Translations under genes and position numbers: made by a program
Source: Takakia lepidozioides
Lineage: Eukaryota; Streptophyta; Takakiopsida; Takakiales; Takakiaceae
Direction of reading: 5' to 3'
DNA: 64,000 bases
NCBI GenBank assembly: GCA_030704615.1
Contig: CM060734.1
Location: 33,000,042-33,064,041 of the forward strand
The notes under the pieces: model-generated
The model's database searches: none
Told to the model about the DNA's origin: nothing
The model's input: the letters and a program-made list of their open reading frames with translations, nothing else
Shown: positions 42,665 to 54,508 of the stretch, in pieces
Numbering within the stretch: position 1 is the stretch's first letter
Layout of the letters: each line of letters starts with the position of its first letter

Positions 42665-45596
42665 TTACATGCAACGAAATGTAGAAAATCCAATATTGTT
42701 CTGAGGCAAATCAAACAGAACTTGCATATTTTGTTGTTGCCAAGCGCCAAGAAAACTCATTTGACGCTGACTACGACAACTAAAAGCTAAACACACGATG
42801 CCAGATACATCGTCTCTTTCAGAGAACATAGTTTGTTCTCTACTCAATCTCCAACCCAAAGTCTTTTCACCGTCGTCAAATATAAATGTCACTGTTGGAA
42901 ATTCGGGAGGAGGCAAGTCAAGATCCACGTCCCAACACGTGTCGAAGTAATGGTATGTCTGGATGACATCGTGAGGTGGGCCTCGAGGCCCAGTCGGCAT
43001 TCGTGATGCTGCATCAATAAATGCGGCCCTGAATGGCAAATATGCTTCTGTAGTGAGGGTTGTGTATTTAGTGTTGGTGTCAATTATCACACCTCCTTCA
43101 CCTTCCCCGTCAATGTCAAAGATGTAAGCAGGCATATTAGGCACTTCTTGGTCATTCACTAAAATTTTCGTGAGAGGAACATAATATGTACTCGCTCCAT
43201 AAACCCCTCTATCAGGCATTTGCAAAAAGATGACGCCAGGAACTGCAATGTATTGTGGAAAAAGAACATTGTTAGATAACGTCTATATTATATAAAACAA
43301 AATTATGGCCCCAAAAGAAGTTTGAGTCAAAATCCTATTGTGGAATGTCACTTTTTCCATACTTTTCATGACAAAAATGTGACTCGTAATATATCTGTGA
43401 GATAAAGAAGAAAGACTCTTGTCAAAGCAAGCGCAACTTCTGTTGTCCCTTCACCCGGGTGACTATTGCCTTCAGTTTGGAAAGTTGACATCTTTTAATG
43501 GCCGAAAACAAGGCAATGCAGTTGCACTCCCCTCCCTAGCTAGGACTCAAATTAAATCCCCACATATCCACACATTATGCTTTCTACTCGTCGATCCAAG
43601 TACCCCCTTTGCAGCTAAATTGGCCATAATATGTGATATCCAACATACACCTATGTGGATATGAACACATGACCACTTGTAAAGACGGACTAATGCCCCT
43701 AATATTTGGACCATGGTTTGTTGGTTGATGCTTGTTTCAAATATACACTTAAAGGAAATATATATATAAGATTCATGATCTCCAAAATAATTTGGCAACT
43801 TCAAAAGATGAAAAATTGAACATACATAAGGTTATCGACCTGGAACCAAAGATCAATAATCCGTTGTGATGACCCTGGGGTTGTGGCAAACAATAGGAGA
43901 ATTGATTGGTCATTAGTGGTCCACCATGAAGGGCGATTTGGGCTGACATGGAGAACTCAGATTTCCCTCCACCTCCAAGGCCCAAGATGCCGGCAGCCAA
44001 CATATTCATAGATAGCGTTTGTTCTTGCCCAAATCCCATCATAACCTCTGAAAAATAAACAACAGTACAAATAATATCAACTGACGAATACTAGGAATAA
44101 CGTAAGAATTTAATGCATATGTGTGATTGTTTGACATGATGCTAAGTCAGTTTCTAGCATATCAAATCTTTTTTATCGGCTCTCGAGAGTGATGTTGAAC
44201 AGAAGTTGGGATAACGGTCAATTGGGTTTATATGGGAATGTAACTCCAATCAGGTGACACTGAAAGGAGTGTAAAGGCTACTTGGAATAACTCCCACTTG
44301 GCTTCGCAATTGGACTGTCCAAATTTGGCTAAATATACAATGCACTAAGAGGAGTTATATGAGACGTAGGGGGTTGACACCATCCCACAACCTCCACCGC
44401 CATCACTGGACCTTACCCATGGGCTACTCACCACTACTTACCAACCTCTTGCATTCAAAGTATTTACTAGTGACATTTGGGTAAGTGGGCCCCTAGGAAG
44501 AATCTATAAGAGGGCCCGCTGGAAGAGCTCACGTTTCCTACATCCGGCGCATGAACAGTCAGATCGCACATGTGTATTGAGTTCTTACAAAATTCCTATT
44601 GTTTTCGTATCAAATTTTCAATCTAACGTACAGGCCCAAAAGCATTTCAAAACAAGAAGAGCCACCAAACATACTTGGAATGGTGACTAGGAGTCCATTC
44701 TGATTCATCAATGCTATGTTCTCAGTAGCAAGTCGACCCAAGCTATACCAATCGTTGGCTCCTATCGGGTGCAACTGGTCGCTATACATAGTTTTGTATA
44801 AACAATTATCGTTATTATGATCATCACAACCGTGAAAGTCGCCATTCCAATATAACTTAAGACATTCAACGTCACAGCACAAAATATTTCTTGTAGTATA
44901 CGAGGACCAAGGTGAATAACCAGCTGATGTTTGTGGTTGAAAAGACTGCACAACCAAAACAAAAATAATGTCATCATATTTGTCTTCAAATAGTCCTTGA
45001 AAAAAGTGTGTACACTCTCGTCAAACCATATTTATTCTCTAATTCTTGTCAAACATGATGCATCTTCCAAAAATATTGAATGAGGTGGATGTACTCACAT
45101 CACATGGGTAGGCTTGGATCCAAGTGAAGTCGCTGCTGGTGTCTATGAGGACGTATTGGGGGGTTCGTCCTGGATTGGAGCCCACTTGAATGGTTGTAAA
45201 ATATTCTAATTGCGAACCGTAGGTTATTTGTGGTTGGGTCGAGGAGAGAAAAACATCTTGTTTCAAGTTCCGGCCATAAAACTTGTTGCGCGTGGAAGGG
45301 CCCAACGCTGCAACATTGTGCCGAGCCCTCCTAGCCGCACGCACACATGCCTCATCATCTTTGCGGCAATGAGCGGGCCTCAAAGGGGAGTGGGGCGAGT
45401 CGACGTGGGTGAGTGCAAGGGATACACCGTGTTGGGTGGCATTGATCTCAACCAGCTCTCTAGGTATTGAAGCATCCAACACAAATGTGCGTCTTGTCCC
45501 ATGGCTATAGTAGTTGGCGGCACCCGATGAGTCGACTCGTAGTAGTACAAGAAGAAAGAGGCAGCTCATAAAAAGCGTAGACGGCTGGGAATCCAT
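42665..45596 (-). CDS. Nepenthesin-like A1 aspartic protease, four exons, atypical active site
   Basis: Exons by GT-AG boundaries: 45596-45099, 44945-44675, 44047-43826, 43242-42665. They sum to 1569 nt with phases matching, giving 522 residues. ATG at 45596 starts a signal peptide (hydrophobic MSCLFLLVLL, residues ~1-26), then a propeptide-like region, first active-site block LIDTSSDFTWIQ (Asp152), GILGLGGG and FSYCLPQ landmarks, second block IIDTNTKYTTL (Asp385), C-terminus FLGAWQQQNMQVLFDL and NIGFST. The family normally has DTG and DSG/DTG; here DTS and DTN. Secreted or vacuolar endopeptidase fold; activity doubtful. Donors GTGAGT, GTATGT, GTATGT are strong. The only intact-looking host gene in the window. 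Confidence 0.88.
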
Positions 45597-46044
45597 TGTT
45601 TTATTTGCTAAGTGTTGCCAAAACATACTCATATTTAGACAAACAACTTGGTAGTTATATAGACTAGACCTATTGCCCAAGCCTAGGAACCATCACCCCC
45701 GTTGATGGATTTTCTTCCATGACATTATACTGTTGCCAACGGAGATTGGGTAGCGTGTGAGCACCGTGCTTGTTAAGATGTAATTTCTATGACCACGGTT
45801 TGGAAACAGTTAACCCCTACGACCGCGGGTTGTGCTCACGCCCTGCTCCCGTGAGCATGCTAACGTTGTGCTCATAGAATACCAACCCCCTTGCCAACGT
45901 AGAATACAATATGATCTGTAGATGGTTGATGGGGGATGAGCGGCGGCGAGTGGGTGAACGTGTCAAATTGTCAATGGCCATTAAATTTTTCAGGTTCAGA
46001 CCAGTGTTGAGCGGGTATTACTTTCTTAAAATACCATCGGGGTT
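45597..46044. other. Upstream region of the aspartic protease gene
   Basis: No gene. A core promoter for the protease must lie here but no TATA box can be singled out. Palindromic pieces such as CCCGTGAGCATG are scattered. Confidence 0.4.
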
Positions 46045-46078
46045 CTGGTATTGAAAAGAAATTATTTTTCAATACCAG
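46045..46078. repeat. Perfect 13-bp stem hairpin
   Basis: CTGGTATTGAAAA at 46045-46057 and its exact complement at 46066-46078, 8-nt loop. The GGTATTG core recurs in the hairpins at 47183-47290. Confidence 0.8.
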
Positions 46079-46092
46079 CCGGTTCCATAGTA

Positions 46093-46582
46093 ACCCTGGT
46101 GCATGTATGAAGTGATGAGTTGTGGAATTACACCGAAGTCTCTTTAGGTACACGTAGTACAGATGCTTGCAAGGGCAGTATGATGCCCCCTTGTTTGCCA
46201 TGATCTGGAAGTCGGTGCAATTGAGGTGGGTAATTCTGATCTACCAGTACCTACGACGTTACTTGGAAATGCGGCGCCGCATTTCCTTGCCGGGGGTCGA
46301 ATGAGGAAAGCAAAGTTTGGGAGAGCAGAAAAACAGGAACCCTCCAACAAACAAAAATACAAGCACGTAGAAACAGAAGTGAATGACATAGTATTATCTT
46401 AGTTCGAGCAAAACAGGTTACTGGTAGGCAAGACATAAGTCCGACCTTTCTGTGGCCAGACTCAGAGGTACTTGCAGCAGTACAGTTCTACTACAACTGA
46501 AACTCCGAAAAGGATGGGCGTACCATGGTTGGGGACCGCAAGCCAAGCTCACTGGTCCCCTAGATCCATATTCAGAAGAGTG
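46093..46582. repeat. Repeat Y, copy 1 (order b-a) with one palindrome
   Basis: Block b 46093-46239 (ACCCTGGTGCATGTATGAAG to TAATTCTGA) followed by block a 46241-46582 (CTACCAGTACCTACGACG to CAGAAGAGTG). Block a holds AAATGCGGCGCCGCATTT at 46267-46284. Both blocks recur at 49027-49530 in the opposite order. Confidence 0.9.
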
Positions 46583-46778
46583 AAGATTCATTTAATTTTA
46601 ATATCTGCCAGTCCTTAATAGTAGTATGATTTTTTATTTGTGGACAGTAATCAATAGGATGGGTATTCCAATCATAATATCAGCCGGTAATTGACCCGGA
46701 TATGAATAATTAAAATTGGAATTAAAACAACCATTAAATTATTAACGTGTTTAATTGAATCTAGAAGCATACTTGATT

Positions 46779-47045
46779 TCACAAAGAAATTAAATATTCT
46801 GTTGCAAATTCAAACTTTGCATTACATAATAATGTTGCAGATTTTAGTATGCAAAATGAGTTAAAAGAAAACTGATTGCAAGCCTCATCAAATATGCCAA
46901 CATCTACAATGAGGTCCTTATATTCATCAAACATATTGTCTTCTGACAAAAAAAACTCCTTGATCCCTTCCTCCAGCACCTTGCAATTTGTCCGCACGTC
47001 GTCATCCGGCCAATTCCTGGTCAATTTTGTAGAATTAGCACCCAA
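46779..47045 (-). CDS. Hypothetical 88-residue ORF
   Basis: MGANSTKLTRNWPDDDVR ... NMFDEYKDLIVDVGIFDEA: acidic, protein-like composition but no family recognised and no supporting neighbours. May be an exon fragment. Confidence 0.25.
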   Translation of the reverse strand: MGANSTKLTRNWPDDDVRTNCKVLEEGIKEFFLSEDNMFDEYKDLIVDVGIFDEACNQFSFNSFCILKSATLLCNAKFEFATEYLISL

Positions 47046-47182
47046 TTTGTGGAGGTTGTGCTAAAAAATGAAGAATAGTGGCGGGCCTTTGGGGCTGGAA
47101 TGCCATCACCCCTAACATGTGCACCCGCCCAACTTCATATCTATACAATGTGTGTAGTCCTTGTTTTTGCTGTATTGCACAG

Positions 47183-47330
47183 GTATTGCTTTTGGCAATA
47201 CTAGCCTATGTAGGGTATCGACCTAGGTATTGGAATTGCCAATATCAGGCGGCTCGGTTACTAACCCTAGTATTACAATAGCCAATACCAGCCGGGCCGG
47301 TTATTTAATACCCTGGTTGATACCCAACCG
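47183..47330. repeat. Cluster of GGTATTG hairpins
   Basis: TATTGCttttgGCAATA (47184-47200), TATTGGaattgCCAATA (47228-47244) and an imperfect third near 47271-47287, about 43 bp apart, then GGTATTAAATAAC-like and GATACCC pieces. Rest of 46600-47650 shows no gene. Confidence 0.65.
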
Positions 47331-47657
47331 GGCCCTATATAATACCAGTCCAACACATTTGGACATGAGAATCTAATCAGGCTTGTAGGTTCAACGAGTG
47401 TTGACAAGTTCAACACCAATGAGATGGCTTCGATATAGGTTTGCTTTAGGATCGGAAATATTAGGCTTGGGCTTGGTTCTCTGGCAAGCCACACATACAT
47501 AGTGTGTGGTTCGTTGGAGAACTACATGATGCTGACCTAATCCCAATTCAAATTCCAACCCAAACAAAATACAAAAACTAATGCTCATATTATAAATTTA
47601 TGTGAGCATATATATAAATTTATTGTATCCGAAAATCTTAAGTTGTGCTCATACGAT

Positions 47658-47967
47658 ATTCCTTTTGATTTTATACTCACCAATATTTTGGTTAACTCAC
47701 CAGCTCACCAATATTTTGGTCCACTCACCAGCTCACCAACTACCAACACCCATGGTGATGTTGCTTGCTTTATTTGAACAAAAACATTACCGATATTTGG
47801 AGCCCGTGTTAAATTCCTTTTGATTTTATACTCACCAATATTTTGGTCAACTCACCAGCTCACCAATATTTTGGTCCACTCACCAGCTCACCAACCACCA
47901 ACACCCATGGTGATGTTGTTTGCTTTATTTGAACAAAAACATTACCGATATTTGGAGCCCGTGTTAA
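47658..47967. repeat. 155-bp tandem duplication
   Basis: Two copies, 47658-47812 and 47813-47967, differing at about three positions. Each contains a shorter internal repeat, CTCACCAATATTTTGGT. Confidence 0.93.
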
Positions 47968-48446
47968 ATAGAGTAGATGTTATTGTTTTAAGAAAAAATT
48001 AAGGTTTAATTGTCGTAATGCATCTAAGGAATTCATAACTTGGGTGCATGTTAAAAACTGTAATAATTGTAGCAATTTAGATTCTATAGTTAGCGTCTAC
48101 TTTTTGGTTAGATCCCTACCAGCTAATTACGCTTGACGACAAATGTAGATTTTGAAAAATGGCTAATCATGCATGCGACAGGAATAATGATATGCCATAT
48201 TTTTGGCAAGAACTGATGGGTTTCGAAATATCATCTAATATCCAACAAGGATTTGTGCATACATTTGTCCAATTTGTAACCACGGCTTAGGCATAAGTAG
48301 GTGATCCCACCAATACATTTTGAACAAGACTATAGAATGTCGCGCACCTCACTTCGGTAGACTCCCCTTCAAGTCATTACTCGCTTTGATGCGCGCGCAT
48401 AACTCCCAAACTGGCCGCCGGACCAACTCGGAGCTTCGGCTGGAGG

Positions 48447-48712
48447 GTTACTATTTCATGAGCAGAAACCATGAGCCATGAGCCATGAGCCGCATGAGCT
48501 GCATGAGCGGCGAGCTGAAGTCTAAGACACGCGGTTTCCATGAGCGGACTCCTCCAAATTTAGAAATGCGGCAGATTTAAAAAGTATAAAAATAATAGAT
48601 TTTTATTTTACCTTGCCGTTTTTGGAAGTTCCAGATCCTGTAATGTGGCGAAGATATGTCGTCAGTAACAATTCCGCTCATGGTTTTTTAGATCCGCTCA
48701 TGGAAATGAGTG
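48447..48712. repeat. CATGAGC foldback-like repeat, copy 1
   Basis: Several CATGAGC motifs on the left (48457-48540), CGGCAGATTT and an AT-rich core with TATAAAA, and inverted GCTCATG motifs on the right (48675-48703). The same layout recurs at 62790-63003. The flanking 47968-48446 has no gene. Confidence 0.65.
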
Positions 48713-49026
48713 ACCGTGCAACGAGAAATCCAGTATACCACAGCAAAAGGACGTCGCAAACTGGCCTGTATAGAGTATTCCGCGGTTTTACATGCCTTAA
48801 CATTGGAATGAAGCTGACCCTTCTGCCGCGATTGAACCAATAGAGTCTGCAGTACTTCACAATTCTGTCATCTTCGGGTATTTGGCGGGAAAAGTTTGCG
48901 ACTCAACTAGGAAATGCGGTGCCGTATTAGGGTTCGCACGTGCGAAATTTCTGGGAGGTTCGGTGTCGGCGACGGTCAGCTCCATGAAGACTAGGTGCGA
49001 CTATCTTGCTATGACGAAGGCCACAA

Positions 49027-49530
49027 CTACCAGTACCTACGACGTTACTTGGAAATGCGACGCCGCATTTCCTTGTCGGGGGTCGAATGAGGAAAGCAAA
49101 GTTTAGGAGAGCAGAAAAACAGAAACCCCCCAACAAACAAAAATACAAGCACGTGGAAACAGAAGTGAATGACATAATATTATCTTAGTTCAAGCAAAAC
49201 AGGTTACTCGACATAAGTCGAACCTTTCTGTGGCCAAAGTCAGAGGTACTTGCAGCAGTACAGTTCTACTATAACTAAAACTCTGAAAAGGATGGGCGTA
49301 CCATTGTGTTGTGGCCCGACAGCCAAGCTCACTGGTCCCTTGGATCCATATTCAGAAGAGTGTACACCTCTTGGGGGACTCGACCCTGGTGCATGTATGA
49401 AGTGATGAGTTGTGGAATTACACCGGAGTCTCTTTAGGTACACATTGTACAGATGCTTGCAAGGGCAGTATGATGCCCCCTTGTTCGCCATGATTTAGAA
49501 GTCGGTGCAACTGCAGGTAGGTAATTCTGA
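49027..49530. repeat. Repeat Y, copy 2 (order a-b) with one palindrome
   Basis: Block a 49027-49362 with AAATGCGACGCCGCATTT at 49053-49070, a 20-bp spacer, then block b 49383-49530. A further decayed palindrome lies just before, at about 48912. High identity to copy 1 within each block. Confidence 0.9.
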
Positions 49531-49581
49531 AATGGTGATGGTGTACACCTCGTTGCGAACAGCTGAGCCTGTTGTGGCCAT

Positions 49582-50106
49582 CTAATACACACGCCCGAAG
49601 CCTGGTGGGGGCACTTCTGTTGAGCTCTGGATTGTACAGTTCATCCGAAGTGCATTCCCCATCCTTGTCTCGTTCACTTTTGAGGGAGGTCGCCGCCTCT
49701 TCGGTTTCCCCCAACGGTGTGTAGGATGCTTAGAGTTGTCACGTCCCATTGTTCTTGCACTCACAGGGGTCGGTGGTGGAGACTGTGGAAGCGGAAATGG
49801 TTGTCTGGGGACGTCAGTGTGCTGCACCATCCGAAATCCTGCGGCAGTAAGGGCGTCGGCCTCAACCTGACTTAGATCGCATCCTGGTTCCACCGGCCAT
49901 ACCGGGGGAGCCTCTGGCATTGTTTGTATGCCGTACTTGGGCTTTCCATACACGCAAGTCATAATGTCGTGCCCGCAGAAACAAAACTGGGTAGTTGTCA
50001 CCTCCGCAAACTTTGCATGGACAAATCTTCCTGTAAAAGTAGGAGCAGGGACAACCCCATCTGGATTCTTCCTTATCATCTCTAAACAACGTTGCCGTGT
50101 ATCCAC
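49582..50106 (-). CDS. Hypothetical protein fragment next to repeat Y
   Basis: About 174 residues: APTFTGRFVHAKFAEVTT, FCFCGHDIMTCVYGKPKYG, PPVWPVEPGCDLSQVEADA, then a basic Pro-rich tail (GKPKRRRPPSKVNE). The composition looks like a real protein. It abuts the truncated end of element D at about 50175 and reads on the same strand; upstream residues seem to continue in another frame, so it is probably a broken exon. No family recognised; a relation to the X genes is possible but not visible. Confidence 0.4.
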   Translation of the reverse strand: MDTRQRCLEMIRKNPDGVVPAPTFTGRFVHAKFAEVTTTQFCFCGHDIMTCVYGKPKYGIQTMPEAPPVWPVEPGCDLSQVEADALTAAGFRMVQHTDVPRQPFPLPQSPPPTPVSARTMGRDNSKHPTHRWGKPKRRRPPSKVNETRMGNALRMNCTIQSSTEVPPPGFGRVY

Positions 50107-50175
50107 TCGAATTGCGGAACACTTGCCTCAAAACACCGGCCTTGTGCGAGCAATTCTCCACTATGACGCAGACAT

Positions 50176-52823
50176 CCTCATAGAAATGTGGTGGGTAACT
50201 ACTTGTTTCCCCCTCAATTGGTGTTGCTGATAGTGCACCACAGCAGATACCTTCATAGCAACTCAAGCCTCCCAGTTGCATTTCTGCAACCTGCTCCCAC
50301 TCTGGGTGTGCAACAAACAGTGTAGCTTCCTGCTCCTCATCAAGTCTTCCCCTCCAGTCACACTCTCTGACTCCACGAGGTCTTCTGTAGCAGGTAGTCT
50401 ACTAGATTTCTTAGTGATGACCTGTATCTTGTGCTTCCCATCATGCACAGTCAGTAACTGGGAATTCCAGTCATGGAATACCCTGGCCTATTTCAGCCAT
50501 GGTCGACCTAGCAATAAGGAATAAGCTTCCATGACATCATCCATTTTCAACACAGTCACTGTGATCTTAAACATTATCTTCTGAATCTGTATCTTAACTC
50601 CTCTTATCAAGCCTAATGGCTCTACACTCATTTGATCTGCCATTGTTACTGTGAATGGGGCTGGTTTCATGTTACTTAGACCAAGCTTCTGCCTTAACTG
50701 ATCTGTCATAATATTCACTCCTGAGCCTCCATCTATCAGTACATCAGTCAAGTTTGTGCTTCCAATTCTCAATTGGATTACTGACATAGAATCATCAAAG
50801 TCCATGACTGTTTCTCGCCCTTCAAGCTTCACATTATAACTTGTCACCTTGCTGTTCAGGTCTGCGTTTGCTGTCACATGAGCAATCTGTTGATTGCTTG
50901 ATACAGCCTGTGTCTACAATGAGGTGCTACAACCAATAGCTGTCCAATGGTAATCTTAGCTTTGGACTGGCATATTACTTCAGCCAAAGTCCCTTCATTA
51001 CCCTGCACCAATACAGCTTCTTGCTTAACTTCATCTTCACCCTCTTCATCTTCCCCTTCAGAGTCAGAAGAGTTTGCCATAGGGCTATCAGTGTCCTTGT
51101 GCATTTTCCTTATGGTATCAACCACTTCCTTGTGCAGTTCCTTCTCATCTCTCCAAGCCTCATCATCTTCAGGCACATCATTGCCATCTTCATTAACATC
51201 TTCTTCCTCATCCAGTGGAGGTATTAGTTTAGCTTTGCTTCTGGTAACTATCATTGTACTTACTTCCGGAACAAAACATGGCCTAACCATGTGAGCTGCC
51301 ACTACTGGGCCCTCATTCACAGGAGCTCTCATCTCATTTTGGTGTCTGATCCAAAATGGACAGGCTGCTTTGTGATGTCCTACCTGATTACAATAGTAAC
51401 ATAGTTCTTCACCATTGGGTCCTCGCCCTTGGTCTGCTCTGGGATTATTTCTATAATCTTGATTCTCAGGCTGGTAATCCTCCCTTGGATTACATCCCCA
51501 ATTGCTCAATTCTGTTGGCTGTTTCAAATGCCTCTTCCACTGTATTATGGGGTAGCATATCCACTTTCTTTTGTAATTCAGGTCTCAATCCACTCACAAA
51601 CCAGGTCTTCTGTAATCCTGGTGCTGGTACAGCAGCCAGCTTTCTCATCATTAACTCCATCTTTTCCATGTACTCTTCAACAGTTTCATGCTTTATTTTG
51701 CCTTAATTGTTGTAAACTCCCATACACTTCATCCTCAATTTTGCTTGTCCTGAACCTATTCCGGAATGCTGTACTAAGGCCATTCCAGGTTTTGAAATGA
51801 TTATTAGGAAATTTTACATACCATTGACTTGTTTTTTTGATAAGTGAACAGGGAAACAGTCTCATCTTGGCATCATCGCCATTCTCATTGTTCACAATAC
51901 ACATATGCTCAAATTGGCTAATGTGTACATCAGGATCCCCTTTTCCTGCATATATTGGGAAAGGTGGTTTTGCCCGTGTTGGAGGTACCGCCATCTGTGG
52001 CCCTACACCCTGCCCTCTGACAAGTGATGGTCCTCCTGTTGATGCTGGTCCTTGAGGACCTACTGTTGTAGTGGTGGAACTCCCACCAGGTATTGGCCCC
52101 TGAGCACTCCCTGCCACTGGCCCCTCTGTACTTACAGTATTCCCAACTACAGTTGCACTACTTTCCACACTCCCTGTCCCCCCAAAGCCAAATCCAAGCT
52201 GCCCGCCTGATCCCCTTGAGCCGACACCTTTGTTGGCATGTGATCCAAGTGTTCCACTTGATCCAGGTCCAACAGGTTGGGATGTCCTGGTTGTAGTCTC
52301 AACCTCAACTATTGGGTCTACCTCTTCATACCCTTCATCTTCCAGTTCTTCTCTCTTTTTCATATTCCAAGGTCTTCTCTTGGATTTCCTCTTCCTCACT
52401 CATATAACTCAACTGCAGTGGTGTTGGAGAGTCTGAACTCTCCGTTGGCTCTGCCACATTATCCTCTCTTTCTTTGTCTTGTGCTTCAGAAACTGGAGTT
52501 CCTGCTTTTGGTGTCCCATACCAACTCTGATCAAAGATTTCTGTCAAATCTTTAATCCAAGGATGTACCTCAGATCTTTCCCCTTGTGGCTGATCTTCTT
52601 CCTCTACCAAATCCCTTAATCTTTCTTGTAAAGAATAAGAAGGAGTGGCATCCAACTCTGGTTCTTCTGGTATGGGTGATGTTTCTGATCTTAATGGTGT
52701 GAGAGGTCCAGATGATTCTCCTATGTCTATTCCTCTCTCCCAAAGATATGGATAATTAGCTTTCAAATAACTTTCCCTTTTTGCTGAATATCTGTGGAGT
52801 CTAGCTTCTCTTTCATCATTCAT
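50176..52823 (-). pseudogene. Gag-pol of element D, internally deleted
   Basis: ATG 52823 (MNDEREARLHRYSAKRE). Gag breaks near 52365 and 51700, then the frame passes from TELSNWG straight to NPRED..PENQDYRNNP at about 51490, losing the two adjacent CCHC knuckles; the third knuckle (CYYCNQVGH..) remains. The junction SYNVKLEGRETVMDFDDSM is read through from gag into protease (LIDGGSG), showing that gag and pol share one frame in this family. Later stops at about 50487 and 50260. Confidence 0.88.
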
Positions 52824-52845
52824 GTCCCATGTCTTTCATATCTTT

Positions 52846-53541
52846 AATGAGACAATAACCAAAACTCTCTTCTGTAGTATCTCTCGTATATGCCTGGATT
52901 TCTTTCAAGCTTCAATGCACCCTTGGCTATACTAGAAGTCTCCGTTACCATATAACCATATGGCAAACATGTCTGAAAAGCTGTTCTTGGTGTAAGTTAG
53001 ATCCACAAGATATCCTTAGGAATCCAATTTTTTACCAGTACAAGTTCTTCATGCATATGAGTGTAAACATTCACTTTCCGTTCCTCCCAGCTTTCAAACT
53101 CTACTCGCTTAATGGATAGCAATGCTATCACATAAACCAGTGTTGGTAACCAACTTGCTCTCCCTCTACAACAGGCCACTTGATAGATCTTATCATCCTT
53201 TCCTCCAGGACCCCACTCTGGATCAGCATCAAGCACTCTCTTAAGAAATTTTTCTTTGCAACCGTCTGGCAATTCCAAGAACCTCTGAAAGAATTGTTGG
53301 ACAATCTTTCTTTCTCAGTTCCATAGGGAATTTGATTCACATCGAATTCTTTAATTCTCCAACCACCATGATCCACCCAGATGCCTCTCACATTTGGTTG
53401 TTCTTGACCCAGTTCCCCAGTACGGTGGCCAAATGTCAAGCGGCTTTTACTCATCCATCCCTTCGCTATCCGAGGTGGAAACTCCAAGATAGAAGAGTTT
53501 GATATCTCTAAGCACTCAGCCCGCTCAGAACAATCAGTCAT
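52846..53541 (-). pseudogene. ORF1 of element D
   Basis: ATG at 53541 inside the LTR (MTDCSERAECLEISNSS), reading through the LTR end and primer site as in E. A frameshift near 53300 and a stop near 52997 break it; ELPDGCKEKFLKRVLDADPEW is recognisable. Confidence 0.75.
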
Positions 53542-54508
53542 GACCTACAACTAGTGTATCATGGAAGTGCTTCTTGTTTGTATTCTTTCTTGCCTTTATG
53601 TCAGCAAATTACCTTACTGTTTATATTTAAGCATCAGATTGCTTCAGCAATCTACCATGTTCCAATCGTTCATCCAGTCATTCCACAGCTTCACTCAGGT
53701 CTCTCTACACAGTGTGAGTATGGAACATGTATCATATTAAGATCTATCAAGTATCAGGCCGAAGCCATGATGTCACTAATCTGCTCTACGGTACATCTCT
53801 ACAGCTTGCATTCATCAAGCATCAACAGATCGGGTCTCCTTCATCACAATGCTCTCCATCTCCCTGTTCAAGATCGTCCTTCTCTCCCTGATGACCAAGT
53901 CGTGATGCCCAAGAAGTGTCCTGAAGTGATCTAAGAAGTAGTGTCCCTCCATGTTGCTACTCTGCCTAATCTATCTGCAAGCTGTTCTAACCGCCTAACT
54001 AACTAACTGTCATCCAAGAAAAAAACACGTTCCCTCTGCAGATGTCGTTCCCACACAGTCGTTCCTTGCCAATGATAACCGTTCCCTATGTACGCTGTGA
54101 CGGGCTGTGCCAAGCTGTGTTGGGCTGTGACTGTGCCGAGCTGTGACTGGCTGTGTCGAGCTGTGACTAGCTGTGTCGGTTGTGACTGACTGCGTCAGGC
54201 TGTGTCGAGCTGTATCGTGCTGTGATAAACTGCGATAAGTTGTGTCGGGCTGTGTCGTGCTGTGATAGACTGTGATAGGCTGTGACAAGCTGTGTACGGC
54301 TGTGTCAGGCTGTCAGGCTGTGTAAGGCTGTGATAAACTATATAAGCTTGTAACTGATTGTGTGAGCCTGTCTACCACCCCTAAGGTCTGTGTCTGTCAC
54401 CCCTAAGGCCTTTGTTGGTCTAAGTCTACCATCCGTAAGTCTGCGCAAAAATTAAGGGTACCCCACAGAACCCGTAAAAGTGTCTAAGTCCCAGACAGCC
54501 CTCTAACA
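53434..54508 (-). repeat. 5' LTR of element D
   Basis: 1075 bp, TGTCAAGCGGC to GCCCTCTAACA on the plus strand, with the GCTGTG minisatellite at about 54095-54370. More diverged from the LTRs of A than those are from each other. Confidence 0.9.

Larger units (their letters stand above)
50176..54508 (-). mobile_element. Element D: 5' LTR, ORF1, gag and start of pol
   Basis: Minus-strand copy of the A family: LTR 53434-54508, primer site 53415-53431 (TGGCCACCGTACTGGGG), ORF1, gag with an internal deletion, and pol up to SSYPPHFYED, where it stops abruptly at about 50176. No 3' half in the window. Confidence 0.88.
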
